Assembly: GCA_947466085.1 (NCBI GenBank)
Contig: CANIEC010000013.1
Location: 1 to 53,058, forward strand
DNA: 53,058 nucleotides
Source: Rhodospirillales bacterium
GTDB taxonomy: Bacteria; Pseudomonadota; Alphaproteobacteria; Reyranellales; Reyranellaceae
Direction: 5' to 3'
Below are positions 8,490 to 16,690 of this stretch, piece by piece (the stretch's first letter is position 1; each line of letters opens with the position of its first letter). The position numbers were made by a program, and so were the translations under genes. Under the pieces are notes generated by a model. It made no database searches, was not told the origin of the DNA, and saw nothing but the letters and a program-made list of their open reading frames with translations.

Positions 8490-9974
8490 ATGCGTATCGC
8501 CGTCCTGCATTTCGCCCATGAGACGGTGACGTTCCTTCCGAACGACACGACGCTCGCGGATTTCACCTACCCCGGCTCACCCGCCAGCGGCGAAAAGCTT
8601 CTGGCGCACGATCCCAGGTCCTACATGGGCGGGTTCGTGAAGGTGGCGCGCGAGTATGACGGTGTCGAACTGGTCGGCATCGAATCGCCGCTCTGGCCGC
8701 GCACCGGCACCGGTTCGGGCTGGATCACCCAGGAAGCCTACGAGACCTTCCTCGGCCGGATGGTTGCCGGCCTGAAGGAGCAGGGGCCGTTCGACGGCGT
8801 CTATCTCAGCCTGCACGGGGCGATGGGCGTGCGCGGCGTCGCGCGGCCGGAGGCCGATATCGCCCGCCGCGTCCGCGAGGTGGTCGGGCGCAAGGCCTTC
8901 ATCGTCGGCACCTTCGATCCGCACGGCAACGAGGATGCCGAGTTCCTGGCCCAGGCCGACATGGCCTTCACCGTCAAATACTTCCCGCATTACGACAGCC
9001 ACCTCCAGGGCGAGCGCGCGGCGCGCATGCTGGTGCGCGCGATCCGCGGCGATTACGTGCCCGCCACGGTAACGGTGAAGGTGCCGATCATCACGCCGAC
9101 CGTGCTGCAATGGACCGGCGCCTCGCCGTGGATGGACCTGGTGCAGCGCGCCCTCGTCTGGGAAGCGCGCGAGCCCGACGTCTACGTGAACGTCTTCTTC
9201 GGCTTCCCCTTCGCCGACGTGCCCGATGTCGGCCTGACCTTCCAGGTGATGACAAACGGCAATGCCGCGCTGGCCCAGAAGGTCGCCGACGACATGTCGT
9301 CCTGGGCCTGGCGCCGCCGCGAAGCCCTGCTCAACACTGCGAAGGTTCATCCAATTCCCGAGGGTGTCAGGCTCGCCAAGGAGGCGATGGCGCGCGGCGA
9401 GACGCCGGTCGTGCTGGCCGACCACAGCGACCGGTCGGGCTACGCGACCTGGATCCTGAAGGAAGTGATCGCGCAGGATCTGTCGGACGTGCTGATCGCC
9501 ACCATCGCCGATGCCAAGGTTATCGATGAGTTGAAGGCCGAGGGCGTGAAGGTCGGTGACAAGTTCGACCGCGAGATCGGTGGCCTCGCCGACGAATCCG
9601 CCGGCCGGCCGGTGCGCATCACCGGCACCGTAGTGGGCGCGCACGAAGCCCATGGCGCCCTGTGGGTGAGCGTCGGCTTCGGTCGCGGCAACGTCGTGGT
9701 CATCAGCCGCTATCTCACCCAGATCGTCGAGCCGTCGGAACTCGCGGGCCCCGCCTTCGACCTCGCGCAATTCAAGGCGATTGCCATCAAGTCGCGTGTG
9801 CACTTCCGCCGCGGCTTCGACGACAGCGGCTTCGCCAGGACCATCCTGCTGGTCGAGCCGGTCGAGCCCTTCCTCGGCACCGTGCGGCTCGACGGATTGC
9901 CCTATCGCTACGTCGATCTGAAGAACTTCTATCCCTACGGCGACGTAGATTTTTCGCAAGCGAGACGTCCATGA
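8490..9974 (+). CDS. M81 family metallopeptidase (MlrC-like)
   Basis: Protein of 494 aa related to MlrC, which finishes microcystin degradation in sphingomonads. N-terminal motif HFAHETVTFLPNDT matches the family's HExxTF segment. Likely zinc ligands are the aspartate and histidine of TFDPHGNEDAEF and a histidine in YFPHYDSHLQGERA; the C-terminal domain starts near LADHSDRSGYATWI. Most members have unknown substrates and are not shown to act on microcystin. No signal peptide is seen. It follows hbd by 18 nt, and its stop overlaps the next start (ATGA). Confidence 0.88.
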   Translation: MRIAVLHFAHETVTFLPNDTTLADFTYPGSPASGEKLLAHDPRSYMGGFVKVAREYDGVELVGIESPLWPRTGTGSGWITQEAYETFLGRMVAGLKEQGPFDGVYLSLHGAMGVRGVARPEADIARRVREVVGRKAFIVGTFDPHGNEDAEFLAQADMAFTVKYFPHYDSHLQGERAARMLVRAIRGDYVPATVTVKVPIITPTVLQWTGASPWMDLVQRALVWEAREPDVYVNVFFGFPFADVPDVGLTFQVMTNGNAALAQKVADDMSSWAWRRREALLNTAKVHPIPEGVRLAKEAMARGETPVVLADHSDRSGYATWILKEVIAQDLSDVLIATIADAKVIDELKAEGVKVGDKFDREIGGLADESAGRPVRITGTVVGAHEAHGALWVSVGFGRGNVVVISRYLTQIVEPSELAGPAFDLAQFKAIAIKSRVHFRRGFDDSGFARTILLVEPVEPFLGTVRLDGLPYRYVDLKNFYPYGDVDFSQARRP

Positions 9975-11071
9975 CCAGCCCGGTCTTCCGACCCTTCGCC
10001 ACCAAGTCGCTGTCGCTCGCAAACCGTGTGGTGATGGCGCCGATGACGCGCTCCAAGAGCCCCGACAGCATCCCGGGTGCCGACGTCGCAGCCTATTATC
10101 GCCGCCGGGCCGAAGGCGGCGTCGGCCTCATCATTACCGAAGGCACCACCGTCGATCGGCCGGCCGCCTCCAACGACACCAGCGTCCCGGATTTCCATTC
10201 GCCGGCCAGTCTCGCGGGCTGGCGGCGCGTGGTCGAGGAAGTGCATGGCGCCGGCGGCAAGATCGCGCCGCAGCTCTGGCACCAGGGCATGATGCGCAAG
10301 ACGGGGACGGGCCATCATCCCGAGGCGCCGTCGGACGGCCCGTCCGGCCTGTCCGCGTCCGGCAAGCAGGTCGGTCCGGCGATGAGCGAGGCCGACATCG
10401 CCGACACGATCGACGCCTTCGCAAGGGCCGCCGGTGTCGCGCAGGAGATCGGCTTCGATGCCGTCGAGATCCATGGCGCGCACGGCTACCTGATCGACCA
10501 GTTCTTCTGGGAGGGCGCGAACAAGCGCAGCGACGCGTGGGGCGGCGACTTCGTCCAGCGCACGCACTTCGCGGCCGAGATCGTGAAGGCGATCCGGGCG
10601 CGGGTGGGCGAGGCCTATCCCATCATCTTCCGCTTCTCGCAGTGGAAGCAGCAGGACTTCACGGCGCGCCTGGCGCTGACGCCGGACGAACTGGCGCGCT
10701 TCCTCGAGCCGCTGACGGCGGCCGGCACCGACATCTTCCATTGCTCGACACGCCGCTTCTGGGAGCCCGAGTTCGAGGGCTCGACGCTCAACCTCGCGGG
10801 CTGGACCAAGAAGCTCACCGGCAAGCCCACCATCACCGTGGGCTCGGTCGGCCTCAAGGGGGCGGATTTCGTGCAGACGTTCCGGACGCGCGAGGATTCC
10901 GAAATCGGCGATCTCGGCGAGCTGGAAGCCCGGCTGGAGCGCGAGGAATTCGACCTCGTGGCGGTCGGCCGCGCCTTGCTGGCCGATCCGCACTGGGCGA
11001 CCAAGGTGCGCGAGGGACGCTTCGGCGATCTGGCGCCATTCTCGGCTTCATCGCTGGCGACACTCACGTAA
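9971..11071 (+). CDS. NADH:flavin oxidoreductase, Old Yellow Enzyme family
   Basis: FMN-dependent ene-reductase of 366 aa. The start NRVVMAPMTRSKS, the substrate-binding pair in HGAHGYLIDQFFWEGAN and the phosphate-binding ends around ITVGSVGL and VAVGRALLADPHW are characteristic. Family members reduce activated C=C bonds (enones, nitroesters, maleimides) with NAD(P)H. The ATG at 9971 overlaps the stop of the M81 gene (ATGA) and gives the usual N-terminus; the same frame is open further upstream but that stretch only shadows the M81 gene. Probably co-translated with the M81 protein. Confidence 0.93.
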   Translation: MTSPVFRPFATKSLSLANRVVMAPMTRSKSPDSIPGADVAAYYRRRAEGGVGLIITEGTTVDRPAASNDTSVPDFHSPASLAGWRRVVEEVHGAGGKIAPQLWHQGMMRKTGTGHHPEAPSDGPSGLSASGKQVGPAMSEADIADTIDAFARAAGVAQEIGFDAVEIHGAHGYLIDQFFWEGANKRSDAWGGDFVQRTHFAAEIVKAIRARVGEAYPIIFRFSQWKQQDFTARLALTPDELARFLEPLTAAGTDIFHCSTRRFWEPEFEGSTLNLAGWTKKLTGKPTITVGSVGLKGADFVQTFRTREDSEIGDLGELEARLEREEFDLVAVGRALLADPHWATKVREGRFGDLAPFSASSLATLT

Positions 11072-11099
11072 AATGCCGCTCCCAAAAGGGAGTCGTTGC

Positions 11100-11561
11100 A
11101 TGCGCCAGTTCATCAAGCCTTTCGTCGCGGTCGCCGTGCTCGCCAGCCTGGCGCTGCCCTTCGCACCTGCCGAGGCGCAATGGGTGTTCGTCGCCCGCAA
11201 GGCGCTGGGCCGCATCCACCAGATGACCGAAGGCGGCCAGCAGGACGGTCGTGCCGGCTACGATTTCGCGACGGTCCTGCTCGATGCCCATGCCGACAAG
11301 ATCTTCTCGACCGCGCTCGACCTCGCGCGGAAGAATCCCTCGGTCCGAATCCTGATGCAGGATCCCGGGGCGCGCCGCATCCAGATCGCCGAGGGCGACC
11401 GAACCGCCACGCTGAACGTCGTCCCGTTCAACGACGACGTCTCCCAACTCATGATCGCGGGCCATGCCAGCGCGGGCGAGAGCTCGACGTCGTCGCTGGT
11501 CGTCCAGGCGGTGCTGCGGGTCTGCAAGGAAATGGGCAAGCACTGCGAAGTCAGCAACTGA
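11100..11561 (+). CDS. Small exported protein of unknown function
   Basis: Predicted 153-aa protein with a Sec signal peptide (MRQFIKPF, hydrophobic run, cleavage after PAEA). The mature part begins QWVFVARKALGRI and has a central SVRILMQDPGARRIQI segment. Two cysteines near the end (VCKEMGKHCEVSN) could form a disulfide. I chose the ATG at 11100, which follows an AGGGAG ribosome site; an upstream in-frame ATG at 11073 would lengthen the N-terminus by 9 residues. It ends an operon-like run of plus-strand genes. I do not recognise the family. Confidence 0.7.
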   Translation: MRQFIKPFVAVAVLASLALPFAPAEAQWVFVARKALGRIHQMTEGGQQDGRAGYDFATVLLDAHADKIFSTALDLARKNPSVRILMQDPGARRIQIAEGDRTATLNVVPFNDDVSQLMIAGHASAGESSTSSLVVQAVLRVCKEMGKHCEVSN

Positions 11562-11594
11562 TGGGCTGAGCGGAGCTCAGCCCGTTTAGCGACA

Positions 11595-11614
11595 GGACAT
11601 TGCTTGCAATGTCC
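11595..11614. terminator. Hairpin downstream of the small exported protein gene
   Basis: GGACATTG-CTTG-CAATGTCC is a perfect 8-bp stem with a 4-nt loop, 34 nt after the stop at 11561. No clear T-run follows, so factor-independent termination is uncertain. Confidence 0.35.
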
Positions 11615-11653
11615 GAGAGCGCCGAAGAACGAACGGTCGTCCCTGACCCCTCC

Positions 11654-11694
11654 GTCGGCGATGACGCCGACACCTCCCCATTTGAATGGGGAGG
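11654..11694. repeat. Double-hairpin intergenic element
   Basis: Two adjacent perfect hairpins lie between convergent genes: GTCGGCG-ATGA-CGCCGAC (11654-11671) and CCTCCCCATT-TG-AATGGGGAGG (11673-11694). Similar CCTCCCC/GGGGAGG palindromes are dispersed in many alphaproteobacterial genomes. Here it probably serves as, or replaced, a bidirectional terminator between the small exported protein gene and nadC. Confidence 0.5.
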
Positions 11695-11723
11695 AAAGTG
11701 GACCTATTCCGCGCGAAAGGATT

Positions 11724-12578
11724 TTAGGTCTGCCAGTCCAGGCCGATGTCGAGGACGCCGGCACTGTGCGTCAGCCAGCCGGCCGAGATCAGGTCGACGC
11801 CGCTGGCTGCGATGGCCGGCGCCGTCTGCGGCGTGATGCGGCCGGAGGCCTCGGCGAGGGCGCGGCCGTCGATCATGCGAACCGCGGTGGCGAGCTGCCC
11901 GGGCGTCATGTTGTCGAGCAGGACGGCATCGACGCCGGTCGCCAGGGCTTCCTCGAGCTGATCCAGCGTATCGACCTCGACTTCGATCTTGACGAGATGA
12001 CCGACGCCGCGTCGGGCGGCGAGGATCGCCGGCCGGATGCCGCCGGCCACGGCGACATGGTTGTCCTTGATGAGGACGCCGTCGTCGAGGCCGAAGCGGT
12101 GGTTCATGCCGCCGCCCACGCGCACGGCGTACTTCTGCAGGGCGCGCAGCCCGGGAATCGTCTTGCGGGTGCAGCAGATACGCGCCTTGTGGCCGCGCAC
12201 GGCCTCGACCAGCGTGGCCGCGCCGCTGGCCACGCCGCTGAGATGCCCGAGGAAGTTCAGCGCGACCCGTTCGGCGGTCAGCATGCCCCGCGCCGGGCCG
12301 GCGATGGTGGCGATGCGGTCGCCGGGCGCGAGCGGCGTGCCGTCGGGCCGTGCGATCGCGATCTCGATCGAAGGGTCGACCAGCCGGAACGCCATCGACG
12401 CCGCGTCGAGCCCTGCAACGACGCCGCGCTGGCGTGCGACGAGTGCGGTTCTCGCGCGCGCGGTCGCCGGCACGATGGCATCCGTGGTGAGGTCGCCGGC
12501 GCGGCCGAGATCCTCCAGGAGGGCGGCACGCACCACCGGTTCGACGAGGAGGTCGGGCAGAGGGGGGATGGTCATCAT
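11724..12578 (-). CDS. nadC: Nicotinate-nucleotide pyrophosphorylase (quinolinate phosphoribosyltransferase)
   Basis: Enzyme of 284 aa that converts quinolinate and PRPP to nicotinate mononucleotide with loss of CO2. Recognisable segments are LLEDLGRAGDLTTDA at the N-terminus, LNFLGHLSGVAS, the signature CTRKTIPGLRALQKYAVRVG and the following GGMNHRFGLDDGVLIKDNH, and the barrel end ASGRITPQTAPAIAASGVD. It starts 5 nt after the nadA stop, so the two are one operon. nadB is missing from the expected nadA-nadB-nadC order. The upstream continuation of this frame only shadows nadA. Confidence 0.95.
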   Translation of the reverse strand: MMTIPPLPDLLVEPVVRAALLEDLGRAGDLTTDAIVPATARARTALVARQRGVVAGLDAASMAFRLVDPSIEIAIARPDGTPLAPGDRIATIAGPARGMLTAERVALNFLGHLSGVASGAATLVEAVRGHKARICCTRKTIPGLRALQKYAVRVGGGMNHRFGLDDGVLIKDNHVAVAGGIRPAILAARRGVGHLVKIEVEVDTLDQLEEALATGVDAVLLDNMTPGQLATAVRMIDGRALAEASGRITPQTAPAIAASGVDLISAGWLTHSAGVLDIGLDWQT

Positions 12579-12583
12579 GGGCC

Positions 12584-13573
12584 TCAGATTTCCAGCATGC
12601 GTTCGACGGCCCGCCGGGCCGGCGCGGCCACGGTGGGATCGATCGTCACTTCGTGGCGCATCGTCTCCAGCGTCCGGCGGATCTTCGGCAAGGTGATCTG
12701 CTTCATGTGCGGGCAGAGGTTGCACGGCCGGATGAACTCGACCTCGGGATGCTGGACGGCGACGTTGTCGCTCATCGAGCATTCGGTCACGAGGACCACC
12801 CGTGCCGGCCGCTTGGCGTCGACATAGTCGATCATGGCCGCGGTCGAGCCGGTGAAGTCCGATTCGCCCACGACCTCGGGCGGGCATTCCGGATGGGCCA
12901 GCACGACGATGCCGGGATGACTGGCGCGCAGTTGCCGGATGTCCTGCGCCGTGAAGCGCTCGTGAACCTCGCAATGGCCGGCCCAGGTGACGATCTCGAC
13001 GCCGGTTTCGGCGGCGATGTTCTGCGCCAGATACTCGTCGGGCAGCATGATGACTTTCGGGACGCCGAGGCTCTCGACGATCTTCCTGGCATTGCCGGAG
13101 GTGCAGCAGATGTCGCTCTCGGCCTTCACGGCGGCCGACGTGTTCACGTAGGTGACGACGGGCACGCCGGGATAGCGTTGGCGCAGCAGCCGGACGTCGG
13201 CGGCGGTGATCGAGGCGGCGAGCGAGCAGCCGGCATCGAGGTCGGGGATCAGCACGCGCTTGGCCGGATTGAGGAGCTTGGCCGTCTCGGCCATGAAATG
13301 GACGCCGGCCAGGACGATCACCCCGGCATCGACCTTCATGGCCTCGCGGGCCAGCGCCAGGCTGTCGCCGACGATGTCGGCCACGCAATGGAAGATCTCG
13401 GGCGTCTGGTAGTTGTGGGCCAGGATCACGGCGTCCCGTTCGCGCTTCAGCGCCAGGATGGCGTCGATGTCCTCGGCGAAGGCCGGCCATTCGATCGACG
13501 GGATCACCGATTTCACGCGGTCATAGAGCGGGGCCGTGCGGGCCATCAGGTCGGGCGAAGCGGAGAGCGACAT
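12584..13573 (-). CDS. nadA: Quinolinate synthase
   Basis: [4Fe-4S] enzyme of 329 aa that condenses iminoaspartate with dihydroxyacetone phosphate to quinolinate in de novo NAD synthesis. The three cluster cysteines are readable in context: one in the [20 protein letters not shown] segment, one in HPECPPEV and one in [10 protein letters not shown]. Other family motifs are [11 protein letters not shown] and [15 protein letters not shown]. Start ATG 13573 has GAGGTG upstream. It is transcribed with nadC from a promoter covered by two palindromes (13586-13632), directly downstream of the regulator gene nadQ. Confidence 0.96.
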   Translation of the reverse strand: MSLSASPDLMARTAPLYDRVKSVIPSIEWPAFAEDIDAILALKRERDAVILAHNYQTPEIFHCVADIVGDSLALAREAMKVDAGVIVLAGVHFMAETAKLLNPAKRVLIPDLDAGCSLAASITAADVRLLRQRYPGVPVVTYVNTSAAVKAESDICCTSGNARKIVESLGVPKVIMLPDEYLAQNIAAETGVEIVTWAGHCEVHERFTAQDIRQLRASHPGIVVLAHPECPPEVVGESDFTGSTAAMIDYVDAKRPARVVLVTECSMSDNVAVQHPEVEFIRPCNLCPHMKQITLPKIRRTLETMRHEVTIDPTVAAPARRAVERMLEI

Positions 13574-13585
13574 CTGACACCTCGA

Positions 13586-13606
13586 TAATGCTCAATGGGA
13601 GTATTA
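13586..13606 (-). promoter_or_regulatory. Putative NadQ operator 1 (nadA start-proximal)
   Basis: Imperfect palindrome TAATGCTC-N5-GAGTATTA (7 of 8 paired). It lies over the predicted transcription start of nadAC and 13 bp from the nadA ATG. It shares TAATGCTCA and AGTAT with operator 2 when that is read on the other strand. Assignment to NadQ is inferred from the adjacent regulator gene. Confidence 0.65.
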
Positions 13607-13611
13607 TTTAC

Positions 13612-13632
13612 TTATACTAAGAATGAGCATTA
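13612..13632 (-). promoter_or_regulatory. Putative NadQ operator 2 (overlaps the -10 and spacer)
   Basis: The same 21-bp palindromic design as operator 1 but inverted: TTATACT at one end and AGCATTA at the other. Its centre is 26 bp from that of operator 1. It covers the -10 box and most of the spacer of the predicted nadA promoter, so occupancy should block RNA polymerase. Confidence 0.62.
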
Positions 13633-13642
13633 AAATCGTCAA
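13614..13642 (-). promoter_or_regulatory. Predicted sigma-70 promoter of nadAC
   Basis: On the minus strand TTGACG (13642-13637) is followed after exactly 17 bp by TAGTAT (13619-13614). The -35 box starts 5 bp after the nadQ stop codon. It directs transcription of nadA and nadC independently of nadQ. Confidence 0.65.
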
Positions 13643-13646
13643 GGCT

Positions 13647-14579
13647 TCAGATGGGGCGGGAGAGGGGGAGCTTGCTGCCCAGCACGGCGCGTTCGAGGAC
13701 CACCTCGCGGCGGAAGCGGAACAGCTTTGCCGGACGGCCGCGCGCTTCCGCGCTCGACGCGCCCGTCGGCTCGACCAGCCCGTGCGCGTCGATCAGCCGG
13801 CGGAAGTTCTGCTTGTGCATCGGCCGGCCGGCCAGCGCCTCGACGGTGCGCTGGAGCTGCAGCAGCGTGAATTCGGGCGGCATCAGCTCGAAGAAGACCG
13901 GTCGGTATTTGATCTTGGCCCGCAGCCGCGCGATGCCGGTCGCGAGGATCCGGCGATGGTCGTGGCGCATCGGCATCCCTGGTACGGGATCGGCGGCGGG
14001 CTGTTTCGCCTCGGGCACCAGGCCTGCCTCGTAGAGTAGCTCGTAGCGCTGCAGGACCAGGTCCTCGTTCCAGGTTTCGGCGCCGTCGCCGAAGCTCACC
14101 TCAACCCGCTGCTGCCGCTCCCGCCGGCTCGTCGCGTCACCGCCGGCCTCCGCCCATGTCGTGAGTTTCGGCAGGATCGTTTGGGCGATCAGCGGTGACG
14201 GGCCGGCCCGCCAGTCCTCCCAGGGGAAATATCGGTACCAGCTCCGCCATTCCGGATCGCGCGCGCCGGCCGACAGGCGTTCGCGGGTGAGGCCGAGATA
14301 GCTGATCGACACGACGCGCTGGCATCCGTCGGAGCCTGGACGGTTGCGGTCGGCAAAGGTGTAGAGCTGCTCGACATAGCCCAGCGGATGATTTGTCTGC
14401 CGCTCGACCCAGGCCCGCAGGCCGCTCTGAAGCGTCGGATGCTCGGTGGCGAAGGGGCCCGACGGCAGGAGCGTGCCGTCTTCAAGGGTGAGCACCAGCG
14501 GCTGGTTCGCGGTCAGGGCGACCAGCACCGCATTGAGTTCGATGGCAACGGCGTCGGAGGGCGCGGGAGGCGGCGTCAT
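13647..14579 (-). CDS. nadQ: NadQ-type transcriptional regulator of NAD biosynthesis
   Basis: Protein of 310 aa (316 aa if a GTG at 14597 is used). The N-terminal half (IELNAVLVALTANQPLVLTLEDGTLLP, then VEQLYTFADRNRP and VVSISYLGL) resembles a Nudix-like effector domain without a clear hydrolase box. The C-terminal part (about residues 200-305) is a winged helix: FFELMPPEFTLLQLQRTVEA, HKQNFRRLIDAHGLV and AEARGRPAKLFRFRREVV. This matches the alphaproteobacterial COG4111/NadQ group known as repressors of nadABC. It lies just upstream of nadAC, and two shared palindromes cover the nadA promoter. The related NrtR family is the alternative name; the effector is not shown. Confidence 0.8.
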   Translation of the reverse strand: MTPPPAPSDAVAIELNAVLVALTANQPLVLTLEDGTLLPSGPFATEHPTLQSGLRAWVERQTNHPLGYVEQLYTFADRNRPGSDGCQRVVSISYLGLTRERLSAGARDPEWRSWYRYFPWEDWRAGPSPLIAQTILPKLTTWAEAGGDATSRRERQQRVEVSFGDGAETWNEDLVLQRYELLYEAGLVPEAKQPAADPVPGMPMRHDHRRILATGIARLRAKIKYRPVFFELMPPEFTLLQLQRTVEALAGRPMHKQNFRRLIDAHGLVEPTGASSAEARGRPAKLFRFRREVVLERAVLGSKLPLSRPI

Positions 14580-14622
14580 GTCTGCCGCATTATGCACGAA
14601 GGCAGCGCGAGCGGGTGTCCCT

Positions 14623-15216
14623 TCAGCCCTTGGCCTTGCCCATCGCCGCCTTCATCAGGGCGATCGATTCGGGCATGTCCCAGTCGGCGTCGCCCTCGAT
14701 GCGGCCGAGCTCCCGGCCCTGGGCATCGACCAGGATGGAGGTCGGCAGCAGGGTGACGTCGAGACCCTGCATGGTCTTGCGGCCCTTGTCGAAATAGATG
14801 CCGAGGTTGGTGAGCTTCTGGTCCTTGTAGAAGGGCGCGACCTTCGGCTTGGTCGGGCCATCGATGGACAGCGGCACGATCAGGAATTTGTCCTTCGGGA
14901 ACGCGGCCTGCAGCCGGTCGAGGCTCGGCATTTCCTTGACGCAGGGCGCACACCAGGTCGCCCAGAAGTTCAGCAGAACGACCTTGCCCTTGAAGTCACT
15001 GAGCTTCAGCGGCTTGTCGTCGGCGTTCTGGATCTCGAGGTCCGGCAGGGCCTTCGGCGTCTTCGCCAGCTTGAAGCGCTCCATGGCGCCCTTGGCCATG
15101 TCCGGCTTGACGCCTGCCAGGCTCGGTGTGGCTGTGGCGGGGAGCGCGACGGCCGCCAGGGCGCCGCAAAGAATGTAGCGCCGGCCAAGGAGGAAATTGG
15201 GGACAGGATGTGCCAT
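14623..15216 (-). CDS. TlpA-like thioredoxin-fold thiol:disulfide oxidoreductase
   Basis: Exported or membrane-anchored protein of 197 aa. The N-terminus is a signal/anchor (LLGRRYILCGALAAVALPA). The thioredoxin fold has KGKVVLLNFWATWCAPCVKEMPSL with the WCAPC redox pair, and the cis-proline loop LLPTSILVD. TlpA/ResA relatives reduce cysteines in apocytochrome c or cytochrome oxidase copper-site proteins in the periplasm. The ATG at 15216 has AGGAA upstream; an ATG at 15237 is possible but would nearly abut the divergent argH start. A tlpA-argH-lysA neighbourhood is common in alphaproteobacteria. Confidence 0.9.
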   Translation of the reverse strand: MAHPVPNFLLGRRYILCGALAAVALPATATPSLAGVKPDMAKGAMERFKLAKTPKALPDLEIQNADDKPLKLSDFKGKVVLLNFWATWCAPCVKEMPSLDRLQAAFPKDKFLIVPLSIDGPTKPKVAPFYKDQKLTNLGIYFDKGRKTMQGLDVTLLPTSILVDAQGRELGRIEGDADWDMPESIALMKAAMGKAKG

Positions 15217-15251
15217 AAGCCGCGTTCCTAAAAGCATATGTGGCTGAATTC

Positions 15252-16688
15252 ATGGCACGGAAGAACACGACTGCGCGAGCAGCCAATCGTCGCTCCAACA
15301 CGATGTGGGGCGGCCGCTACAAGCTCGGACCCGCGGAAATCATGGAGAAGATCAACGCCTCCATCGGTTTCGACCGGCGGCTCTACGCGCAGGACATCGC
15401 GGGCTCCGTGGCCCACTGTGACATGCTGGTGGCCCAGGGCATCCTGACAGCCAAGGACGGCCGCGACATCAAGCGCGGGCTGGCCCAGGTCAAGGCCGAG
15501 ATCGAGAGCGGCAAGTTCAAGTTCTCGACCAAGCTCGAGGACATCCATTTCAACGTCGAGCAGCGCCTGACCGACATCATCGGGCCGACCGGCGGGCGGT
15601 TGCACACCGCACGCTCGCGCAACGACCAGATCGCGCTCGACGTGCGCCTCTGGGTGCGTGACACGATCGATAAATTCGAGGAGATGCTGCGCGACCTGCA
15701 GGCCGCATTGATCGATCGTGCCGACGAATATTCGGCCACCATCATGCCGGGCTTCACCCACCTGCAGACGGCCCAGCCCATCACCTTCGGCCATCACCTG
15801 ATGGCCTATGTCGAGATGTTCGGCCGCGACCGCAGCCGCTTCGCCGACTGCCGCGCGCGTCTCAACGAGTCGCCGCTGGGTGCCGCGGCGCTGGCAGGCT
15901 CGCCGCATCCCATCGATCCGCGCAAGACCGCGAAGGCTCTGGGCTTTGACCGGCCGATGGCCAACTCGCTCGATGCCGTGTCCGACCGCGACTACGTGAT
16001 CGAGTTCATTGCCGCCGCCTCGACCACCGCCGTGCACCTGTCGCGCCTCTCCGAGGAGATCGTGATCTGGTGCTCGGCGCCGTTCCGCTTCATCGCCCTG
16101 TCGGATGCCTTCACGACCGGCAGCTCGATCATGCCGCAGAAGCGCAACCCCGACGCCGCCGAGCTGACGCGCGCCAAGGTCGGCCGCATCGTCGGCGCCT
16201 TCGTGGCGCTCTGCACCATCCTGAAGGGCCTGCCGCTGACCTATGGCAAGGACATGCAGGAGGACAAGGAACCGCTGTTCGACGCCGCCGATTCGCTGGA
16301 ACTCGGGATCGCTGCGATGACCGGCATGATCCGCGACCTCAAGGCCAATCCGGAACGCATGCGCGCCGTGGCCTCCGCCGACTATTCGGTGGCGACGGAC
16401 CTCGCCGACTGGCTGGTGCGCAAAGTCGGCCTGCCGTTCCGCCAGGCCCATCACGTCACCGGGCGTCTGGTCGGCATCGCCGCGGACAAGGGCATCGACC
16501 TCGACAAGCTGTCGCTCGACGAGATGCAGGCGGTCGAGCCCAAGATCGACCGCAGCGTCTACCGCGTGCTGACCGTCGAGGCCTCGGTCAACGCCCGCAA
16601 GAGCCTGGGCGGCACCGCGCCCTCAAACGTCGTGCGCGCCGTCGCCGAAGCGCGGCGTCGCTTCCTGGGCAAGGGCGGGGGGCGCTGA
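15252..16688 (+). CDS. argH: Argininosuccinate lyase
   Basis: Enzyme of about 478 aa splitting argininosuccinate into arginine and fumarate, the last step of arginine synthesis. The start region has [19 protein letters not shown]; the superfamily signature is [20 protein letters not shown]; other motifs are [17 protein letters not shown] and [17 protein letters not shown]. An in-frame GTG at 15240 would add four residues; neither start has a strong ribosome site, so the exact N-terminus is uncertain. It diverges from the tlpA-like gene and is followed 2 nt later by lysA. Confidence 0.96.
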   Translation: MARKNTTARAANRRSNTMWGGRYKLGPAEIMEKINASIGFDRRLYAQDIAGSVAHCDMLVAQGILTAKDGRDIKRGLAQVKAEIESGKFKFSTKLEDIHFNVEQRLTDIIGPTGGRLHTARSRNDQIALDVRLWVRDTIDKFEEMLRDLQAALIDRADEYSATIMPGFTHLQTAQPITFGHHLMAYVEMFGRDRSRFADCRARLNESPLGAAALAGSPHPIDPRKTAKALGFDRPMANSLDAVSDRDYVIEFIAAASTTAVHLSRLSEEIVIWCSAPFRFIALSDAFTTGSSIMPQKRNPDAAELTRAKVGRIVGAFVALCTILKGLPLTYGKDMQEDKEPLFDAADSLELGIAAMTGMIRDLKANPERMRAVASADYSVATDLADWLVRKVGLPFRQAHHVTGRLVGIAADKGIDLDKLSLDEMQAVEPKIDRSVYRVLTVEASVNARKSLGGTAPSNVVRAVAEARRRFLGKGGGR

Positions 16689-16690
16689 AT

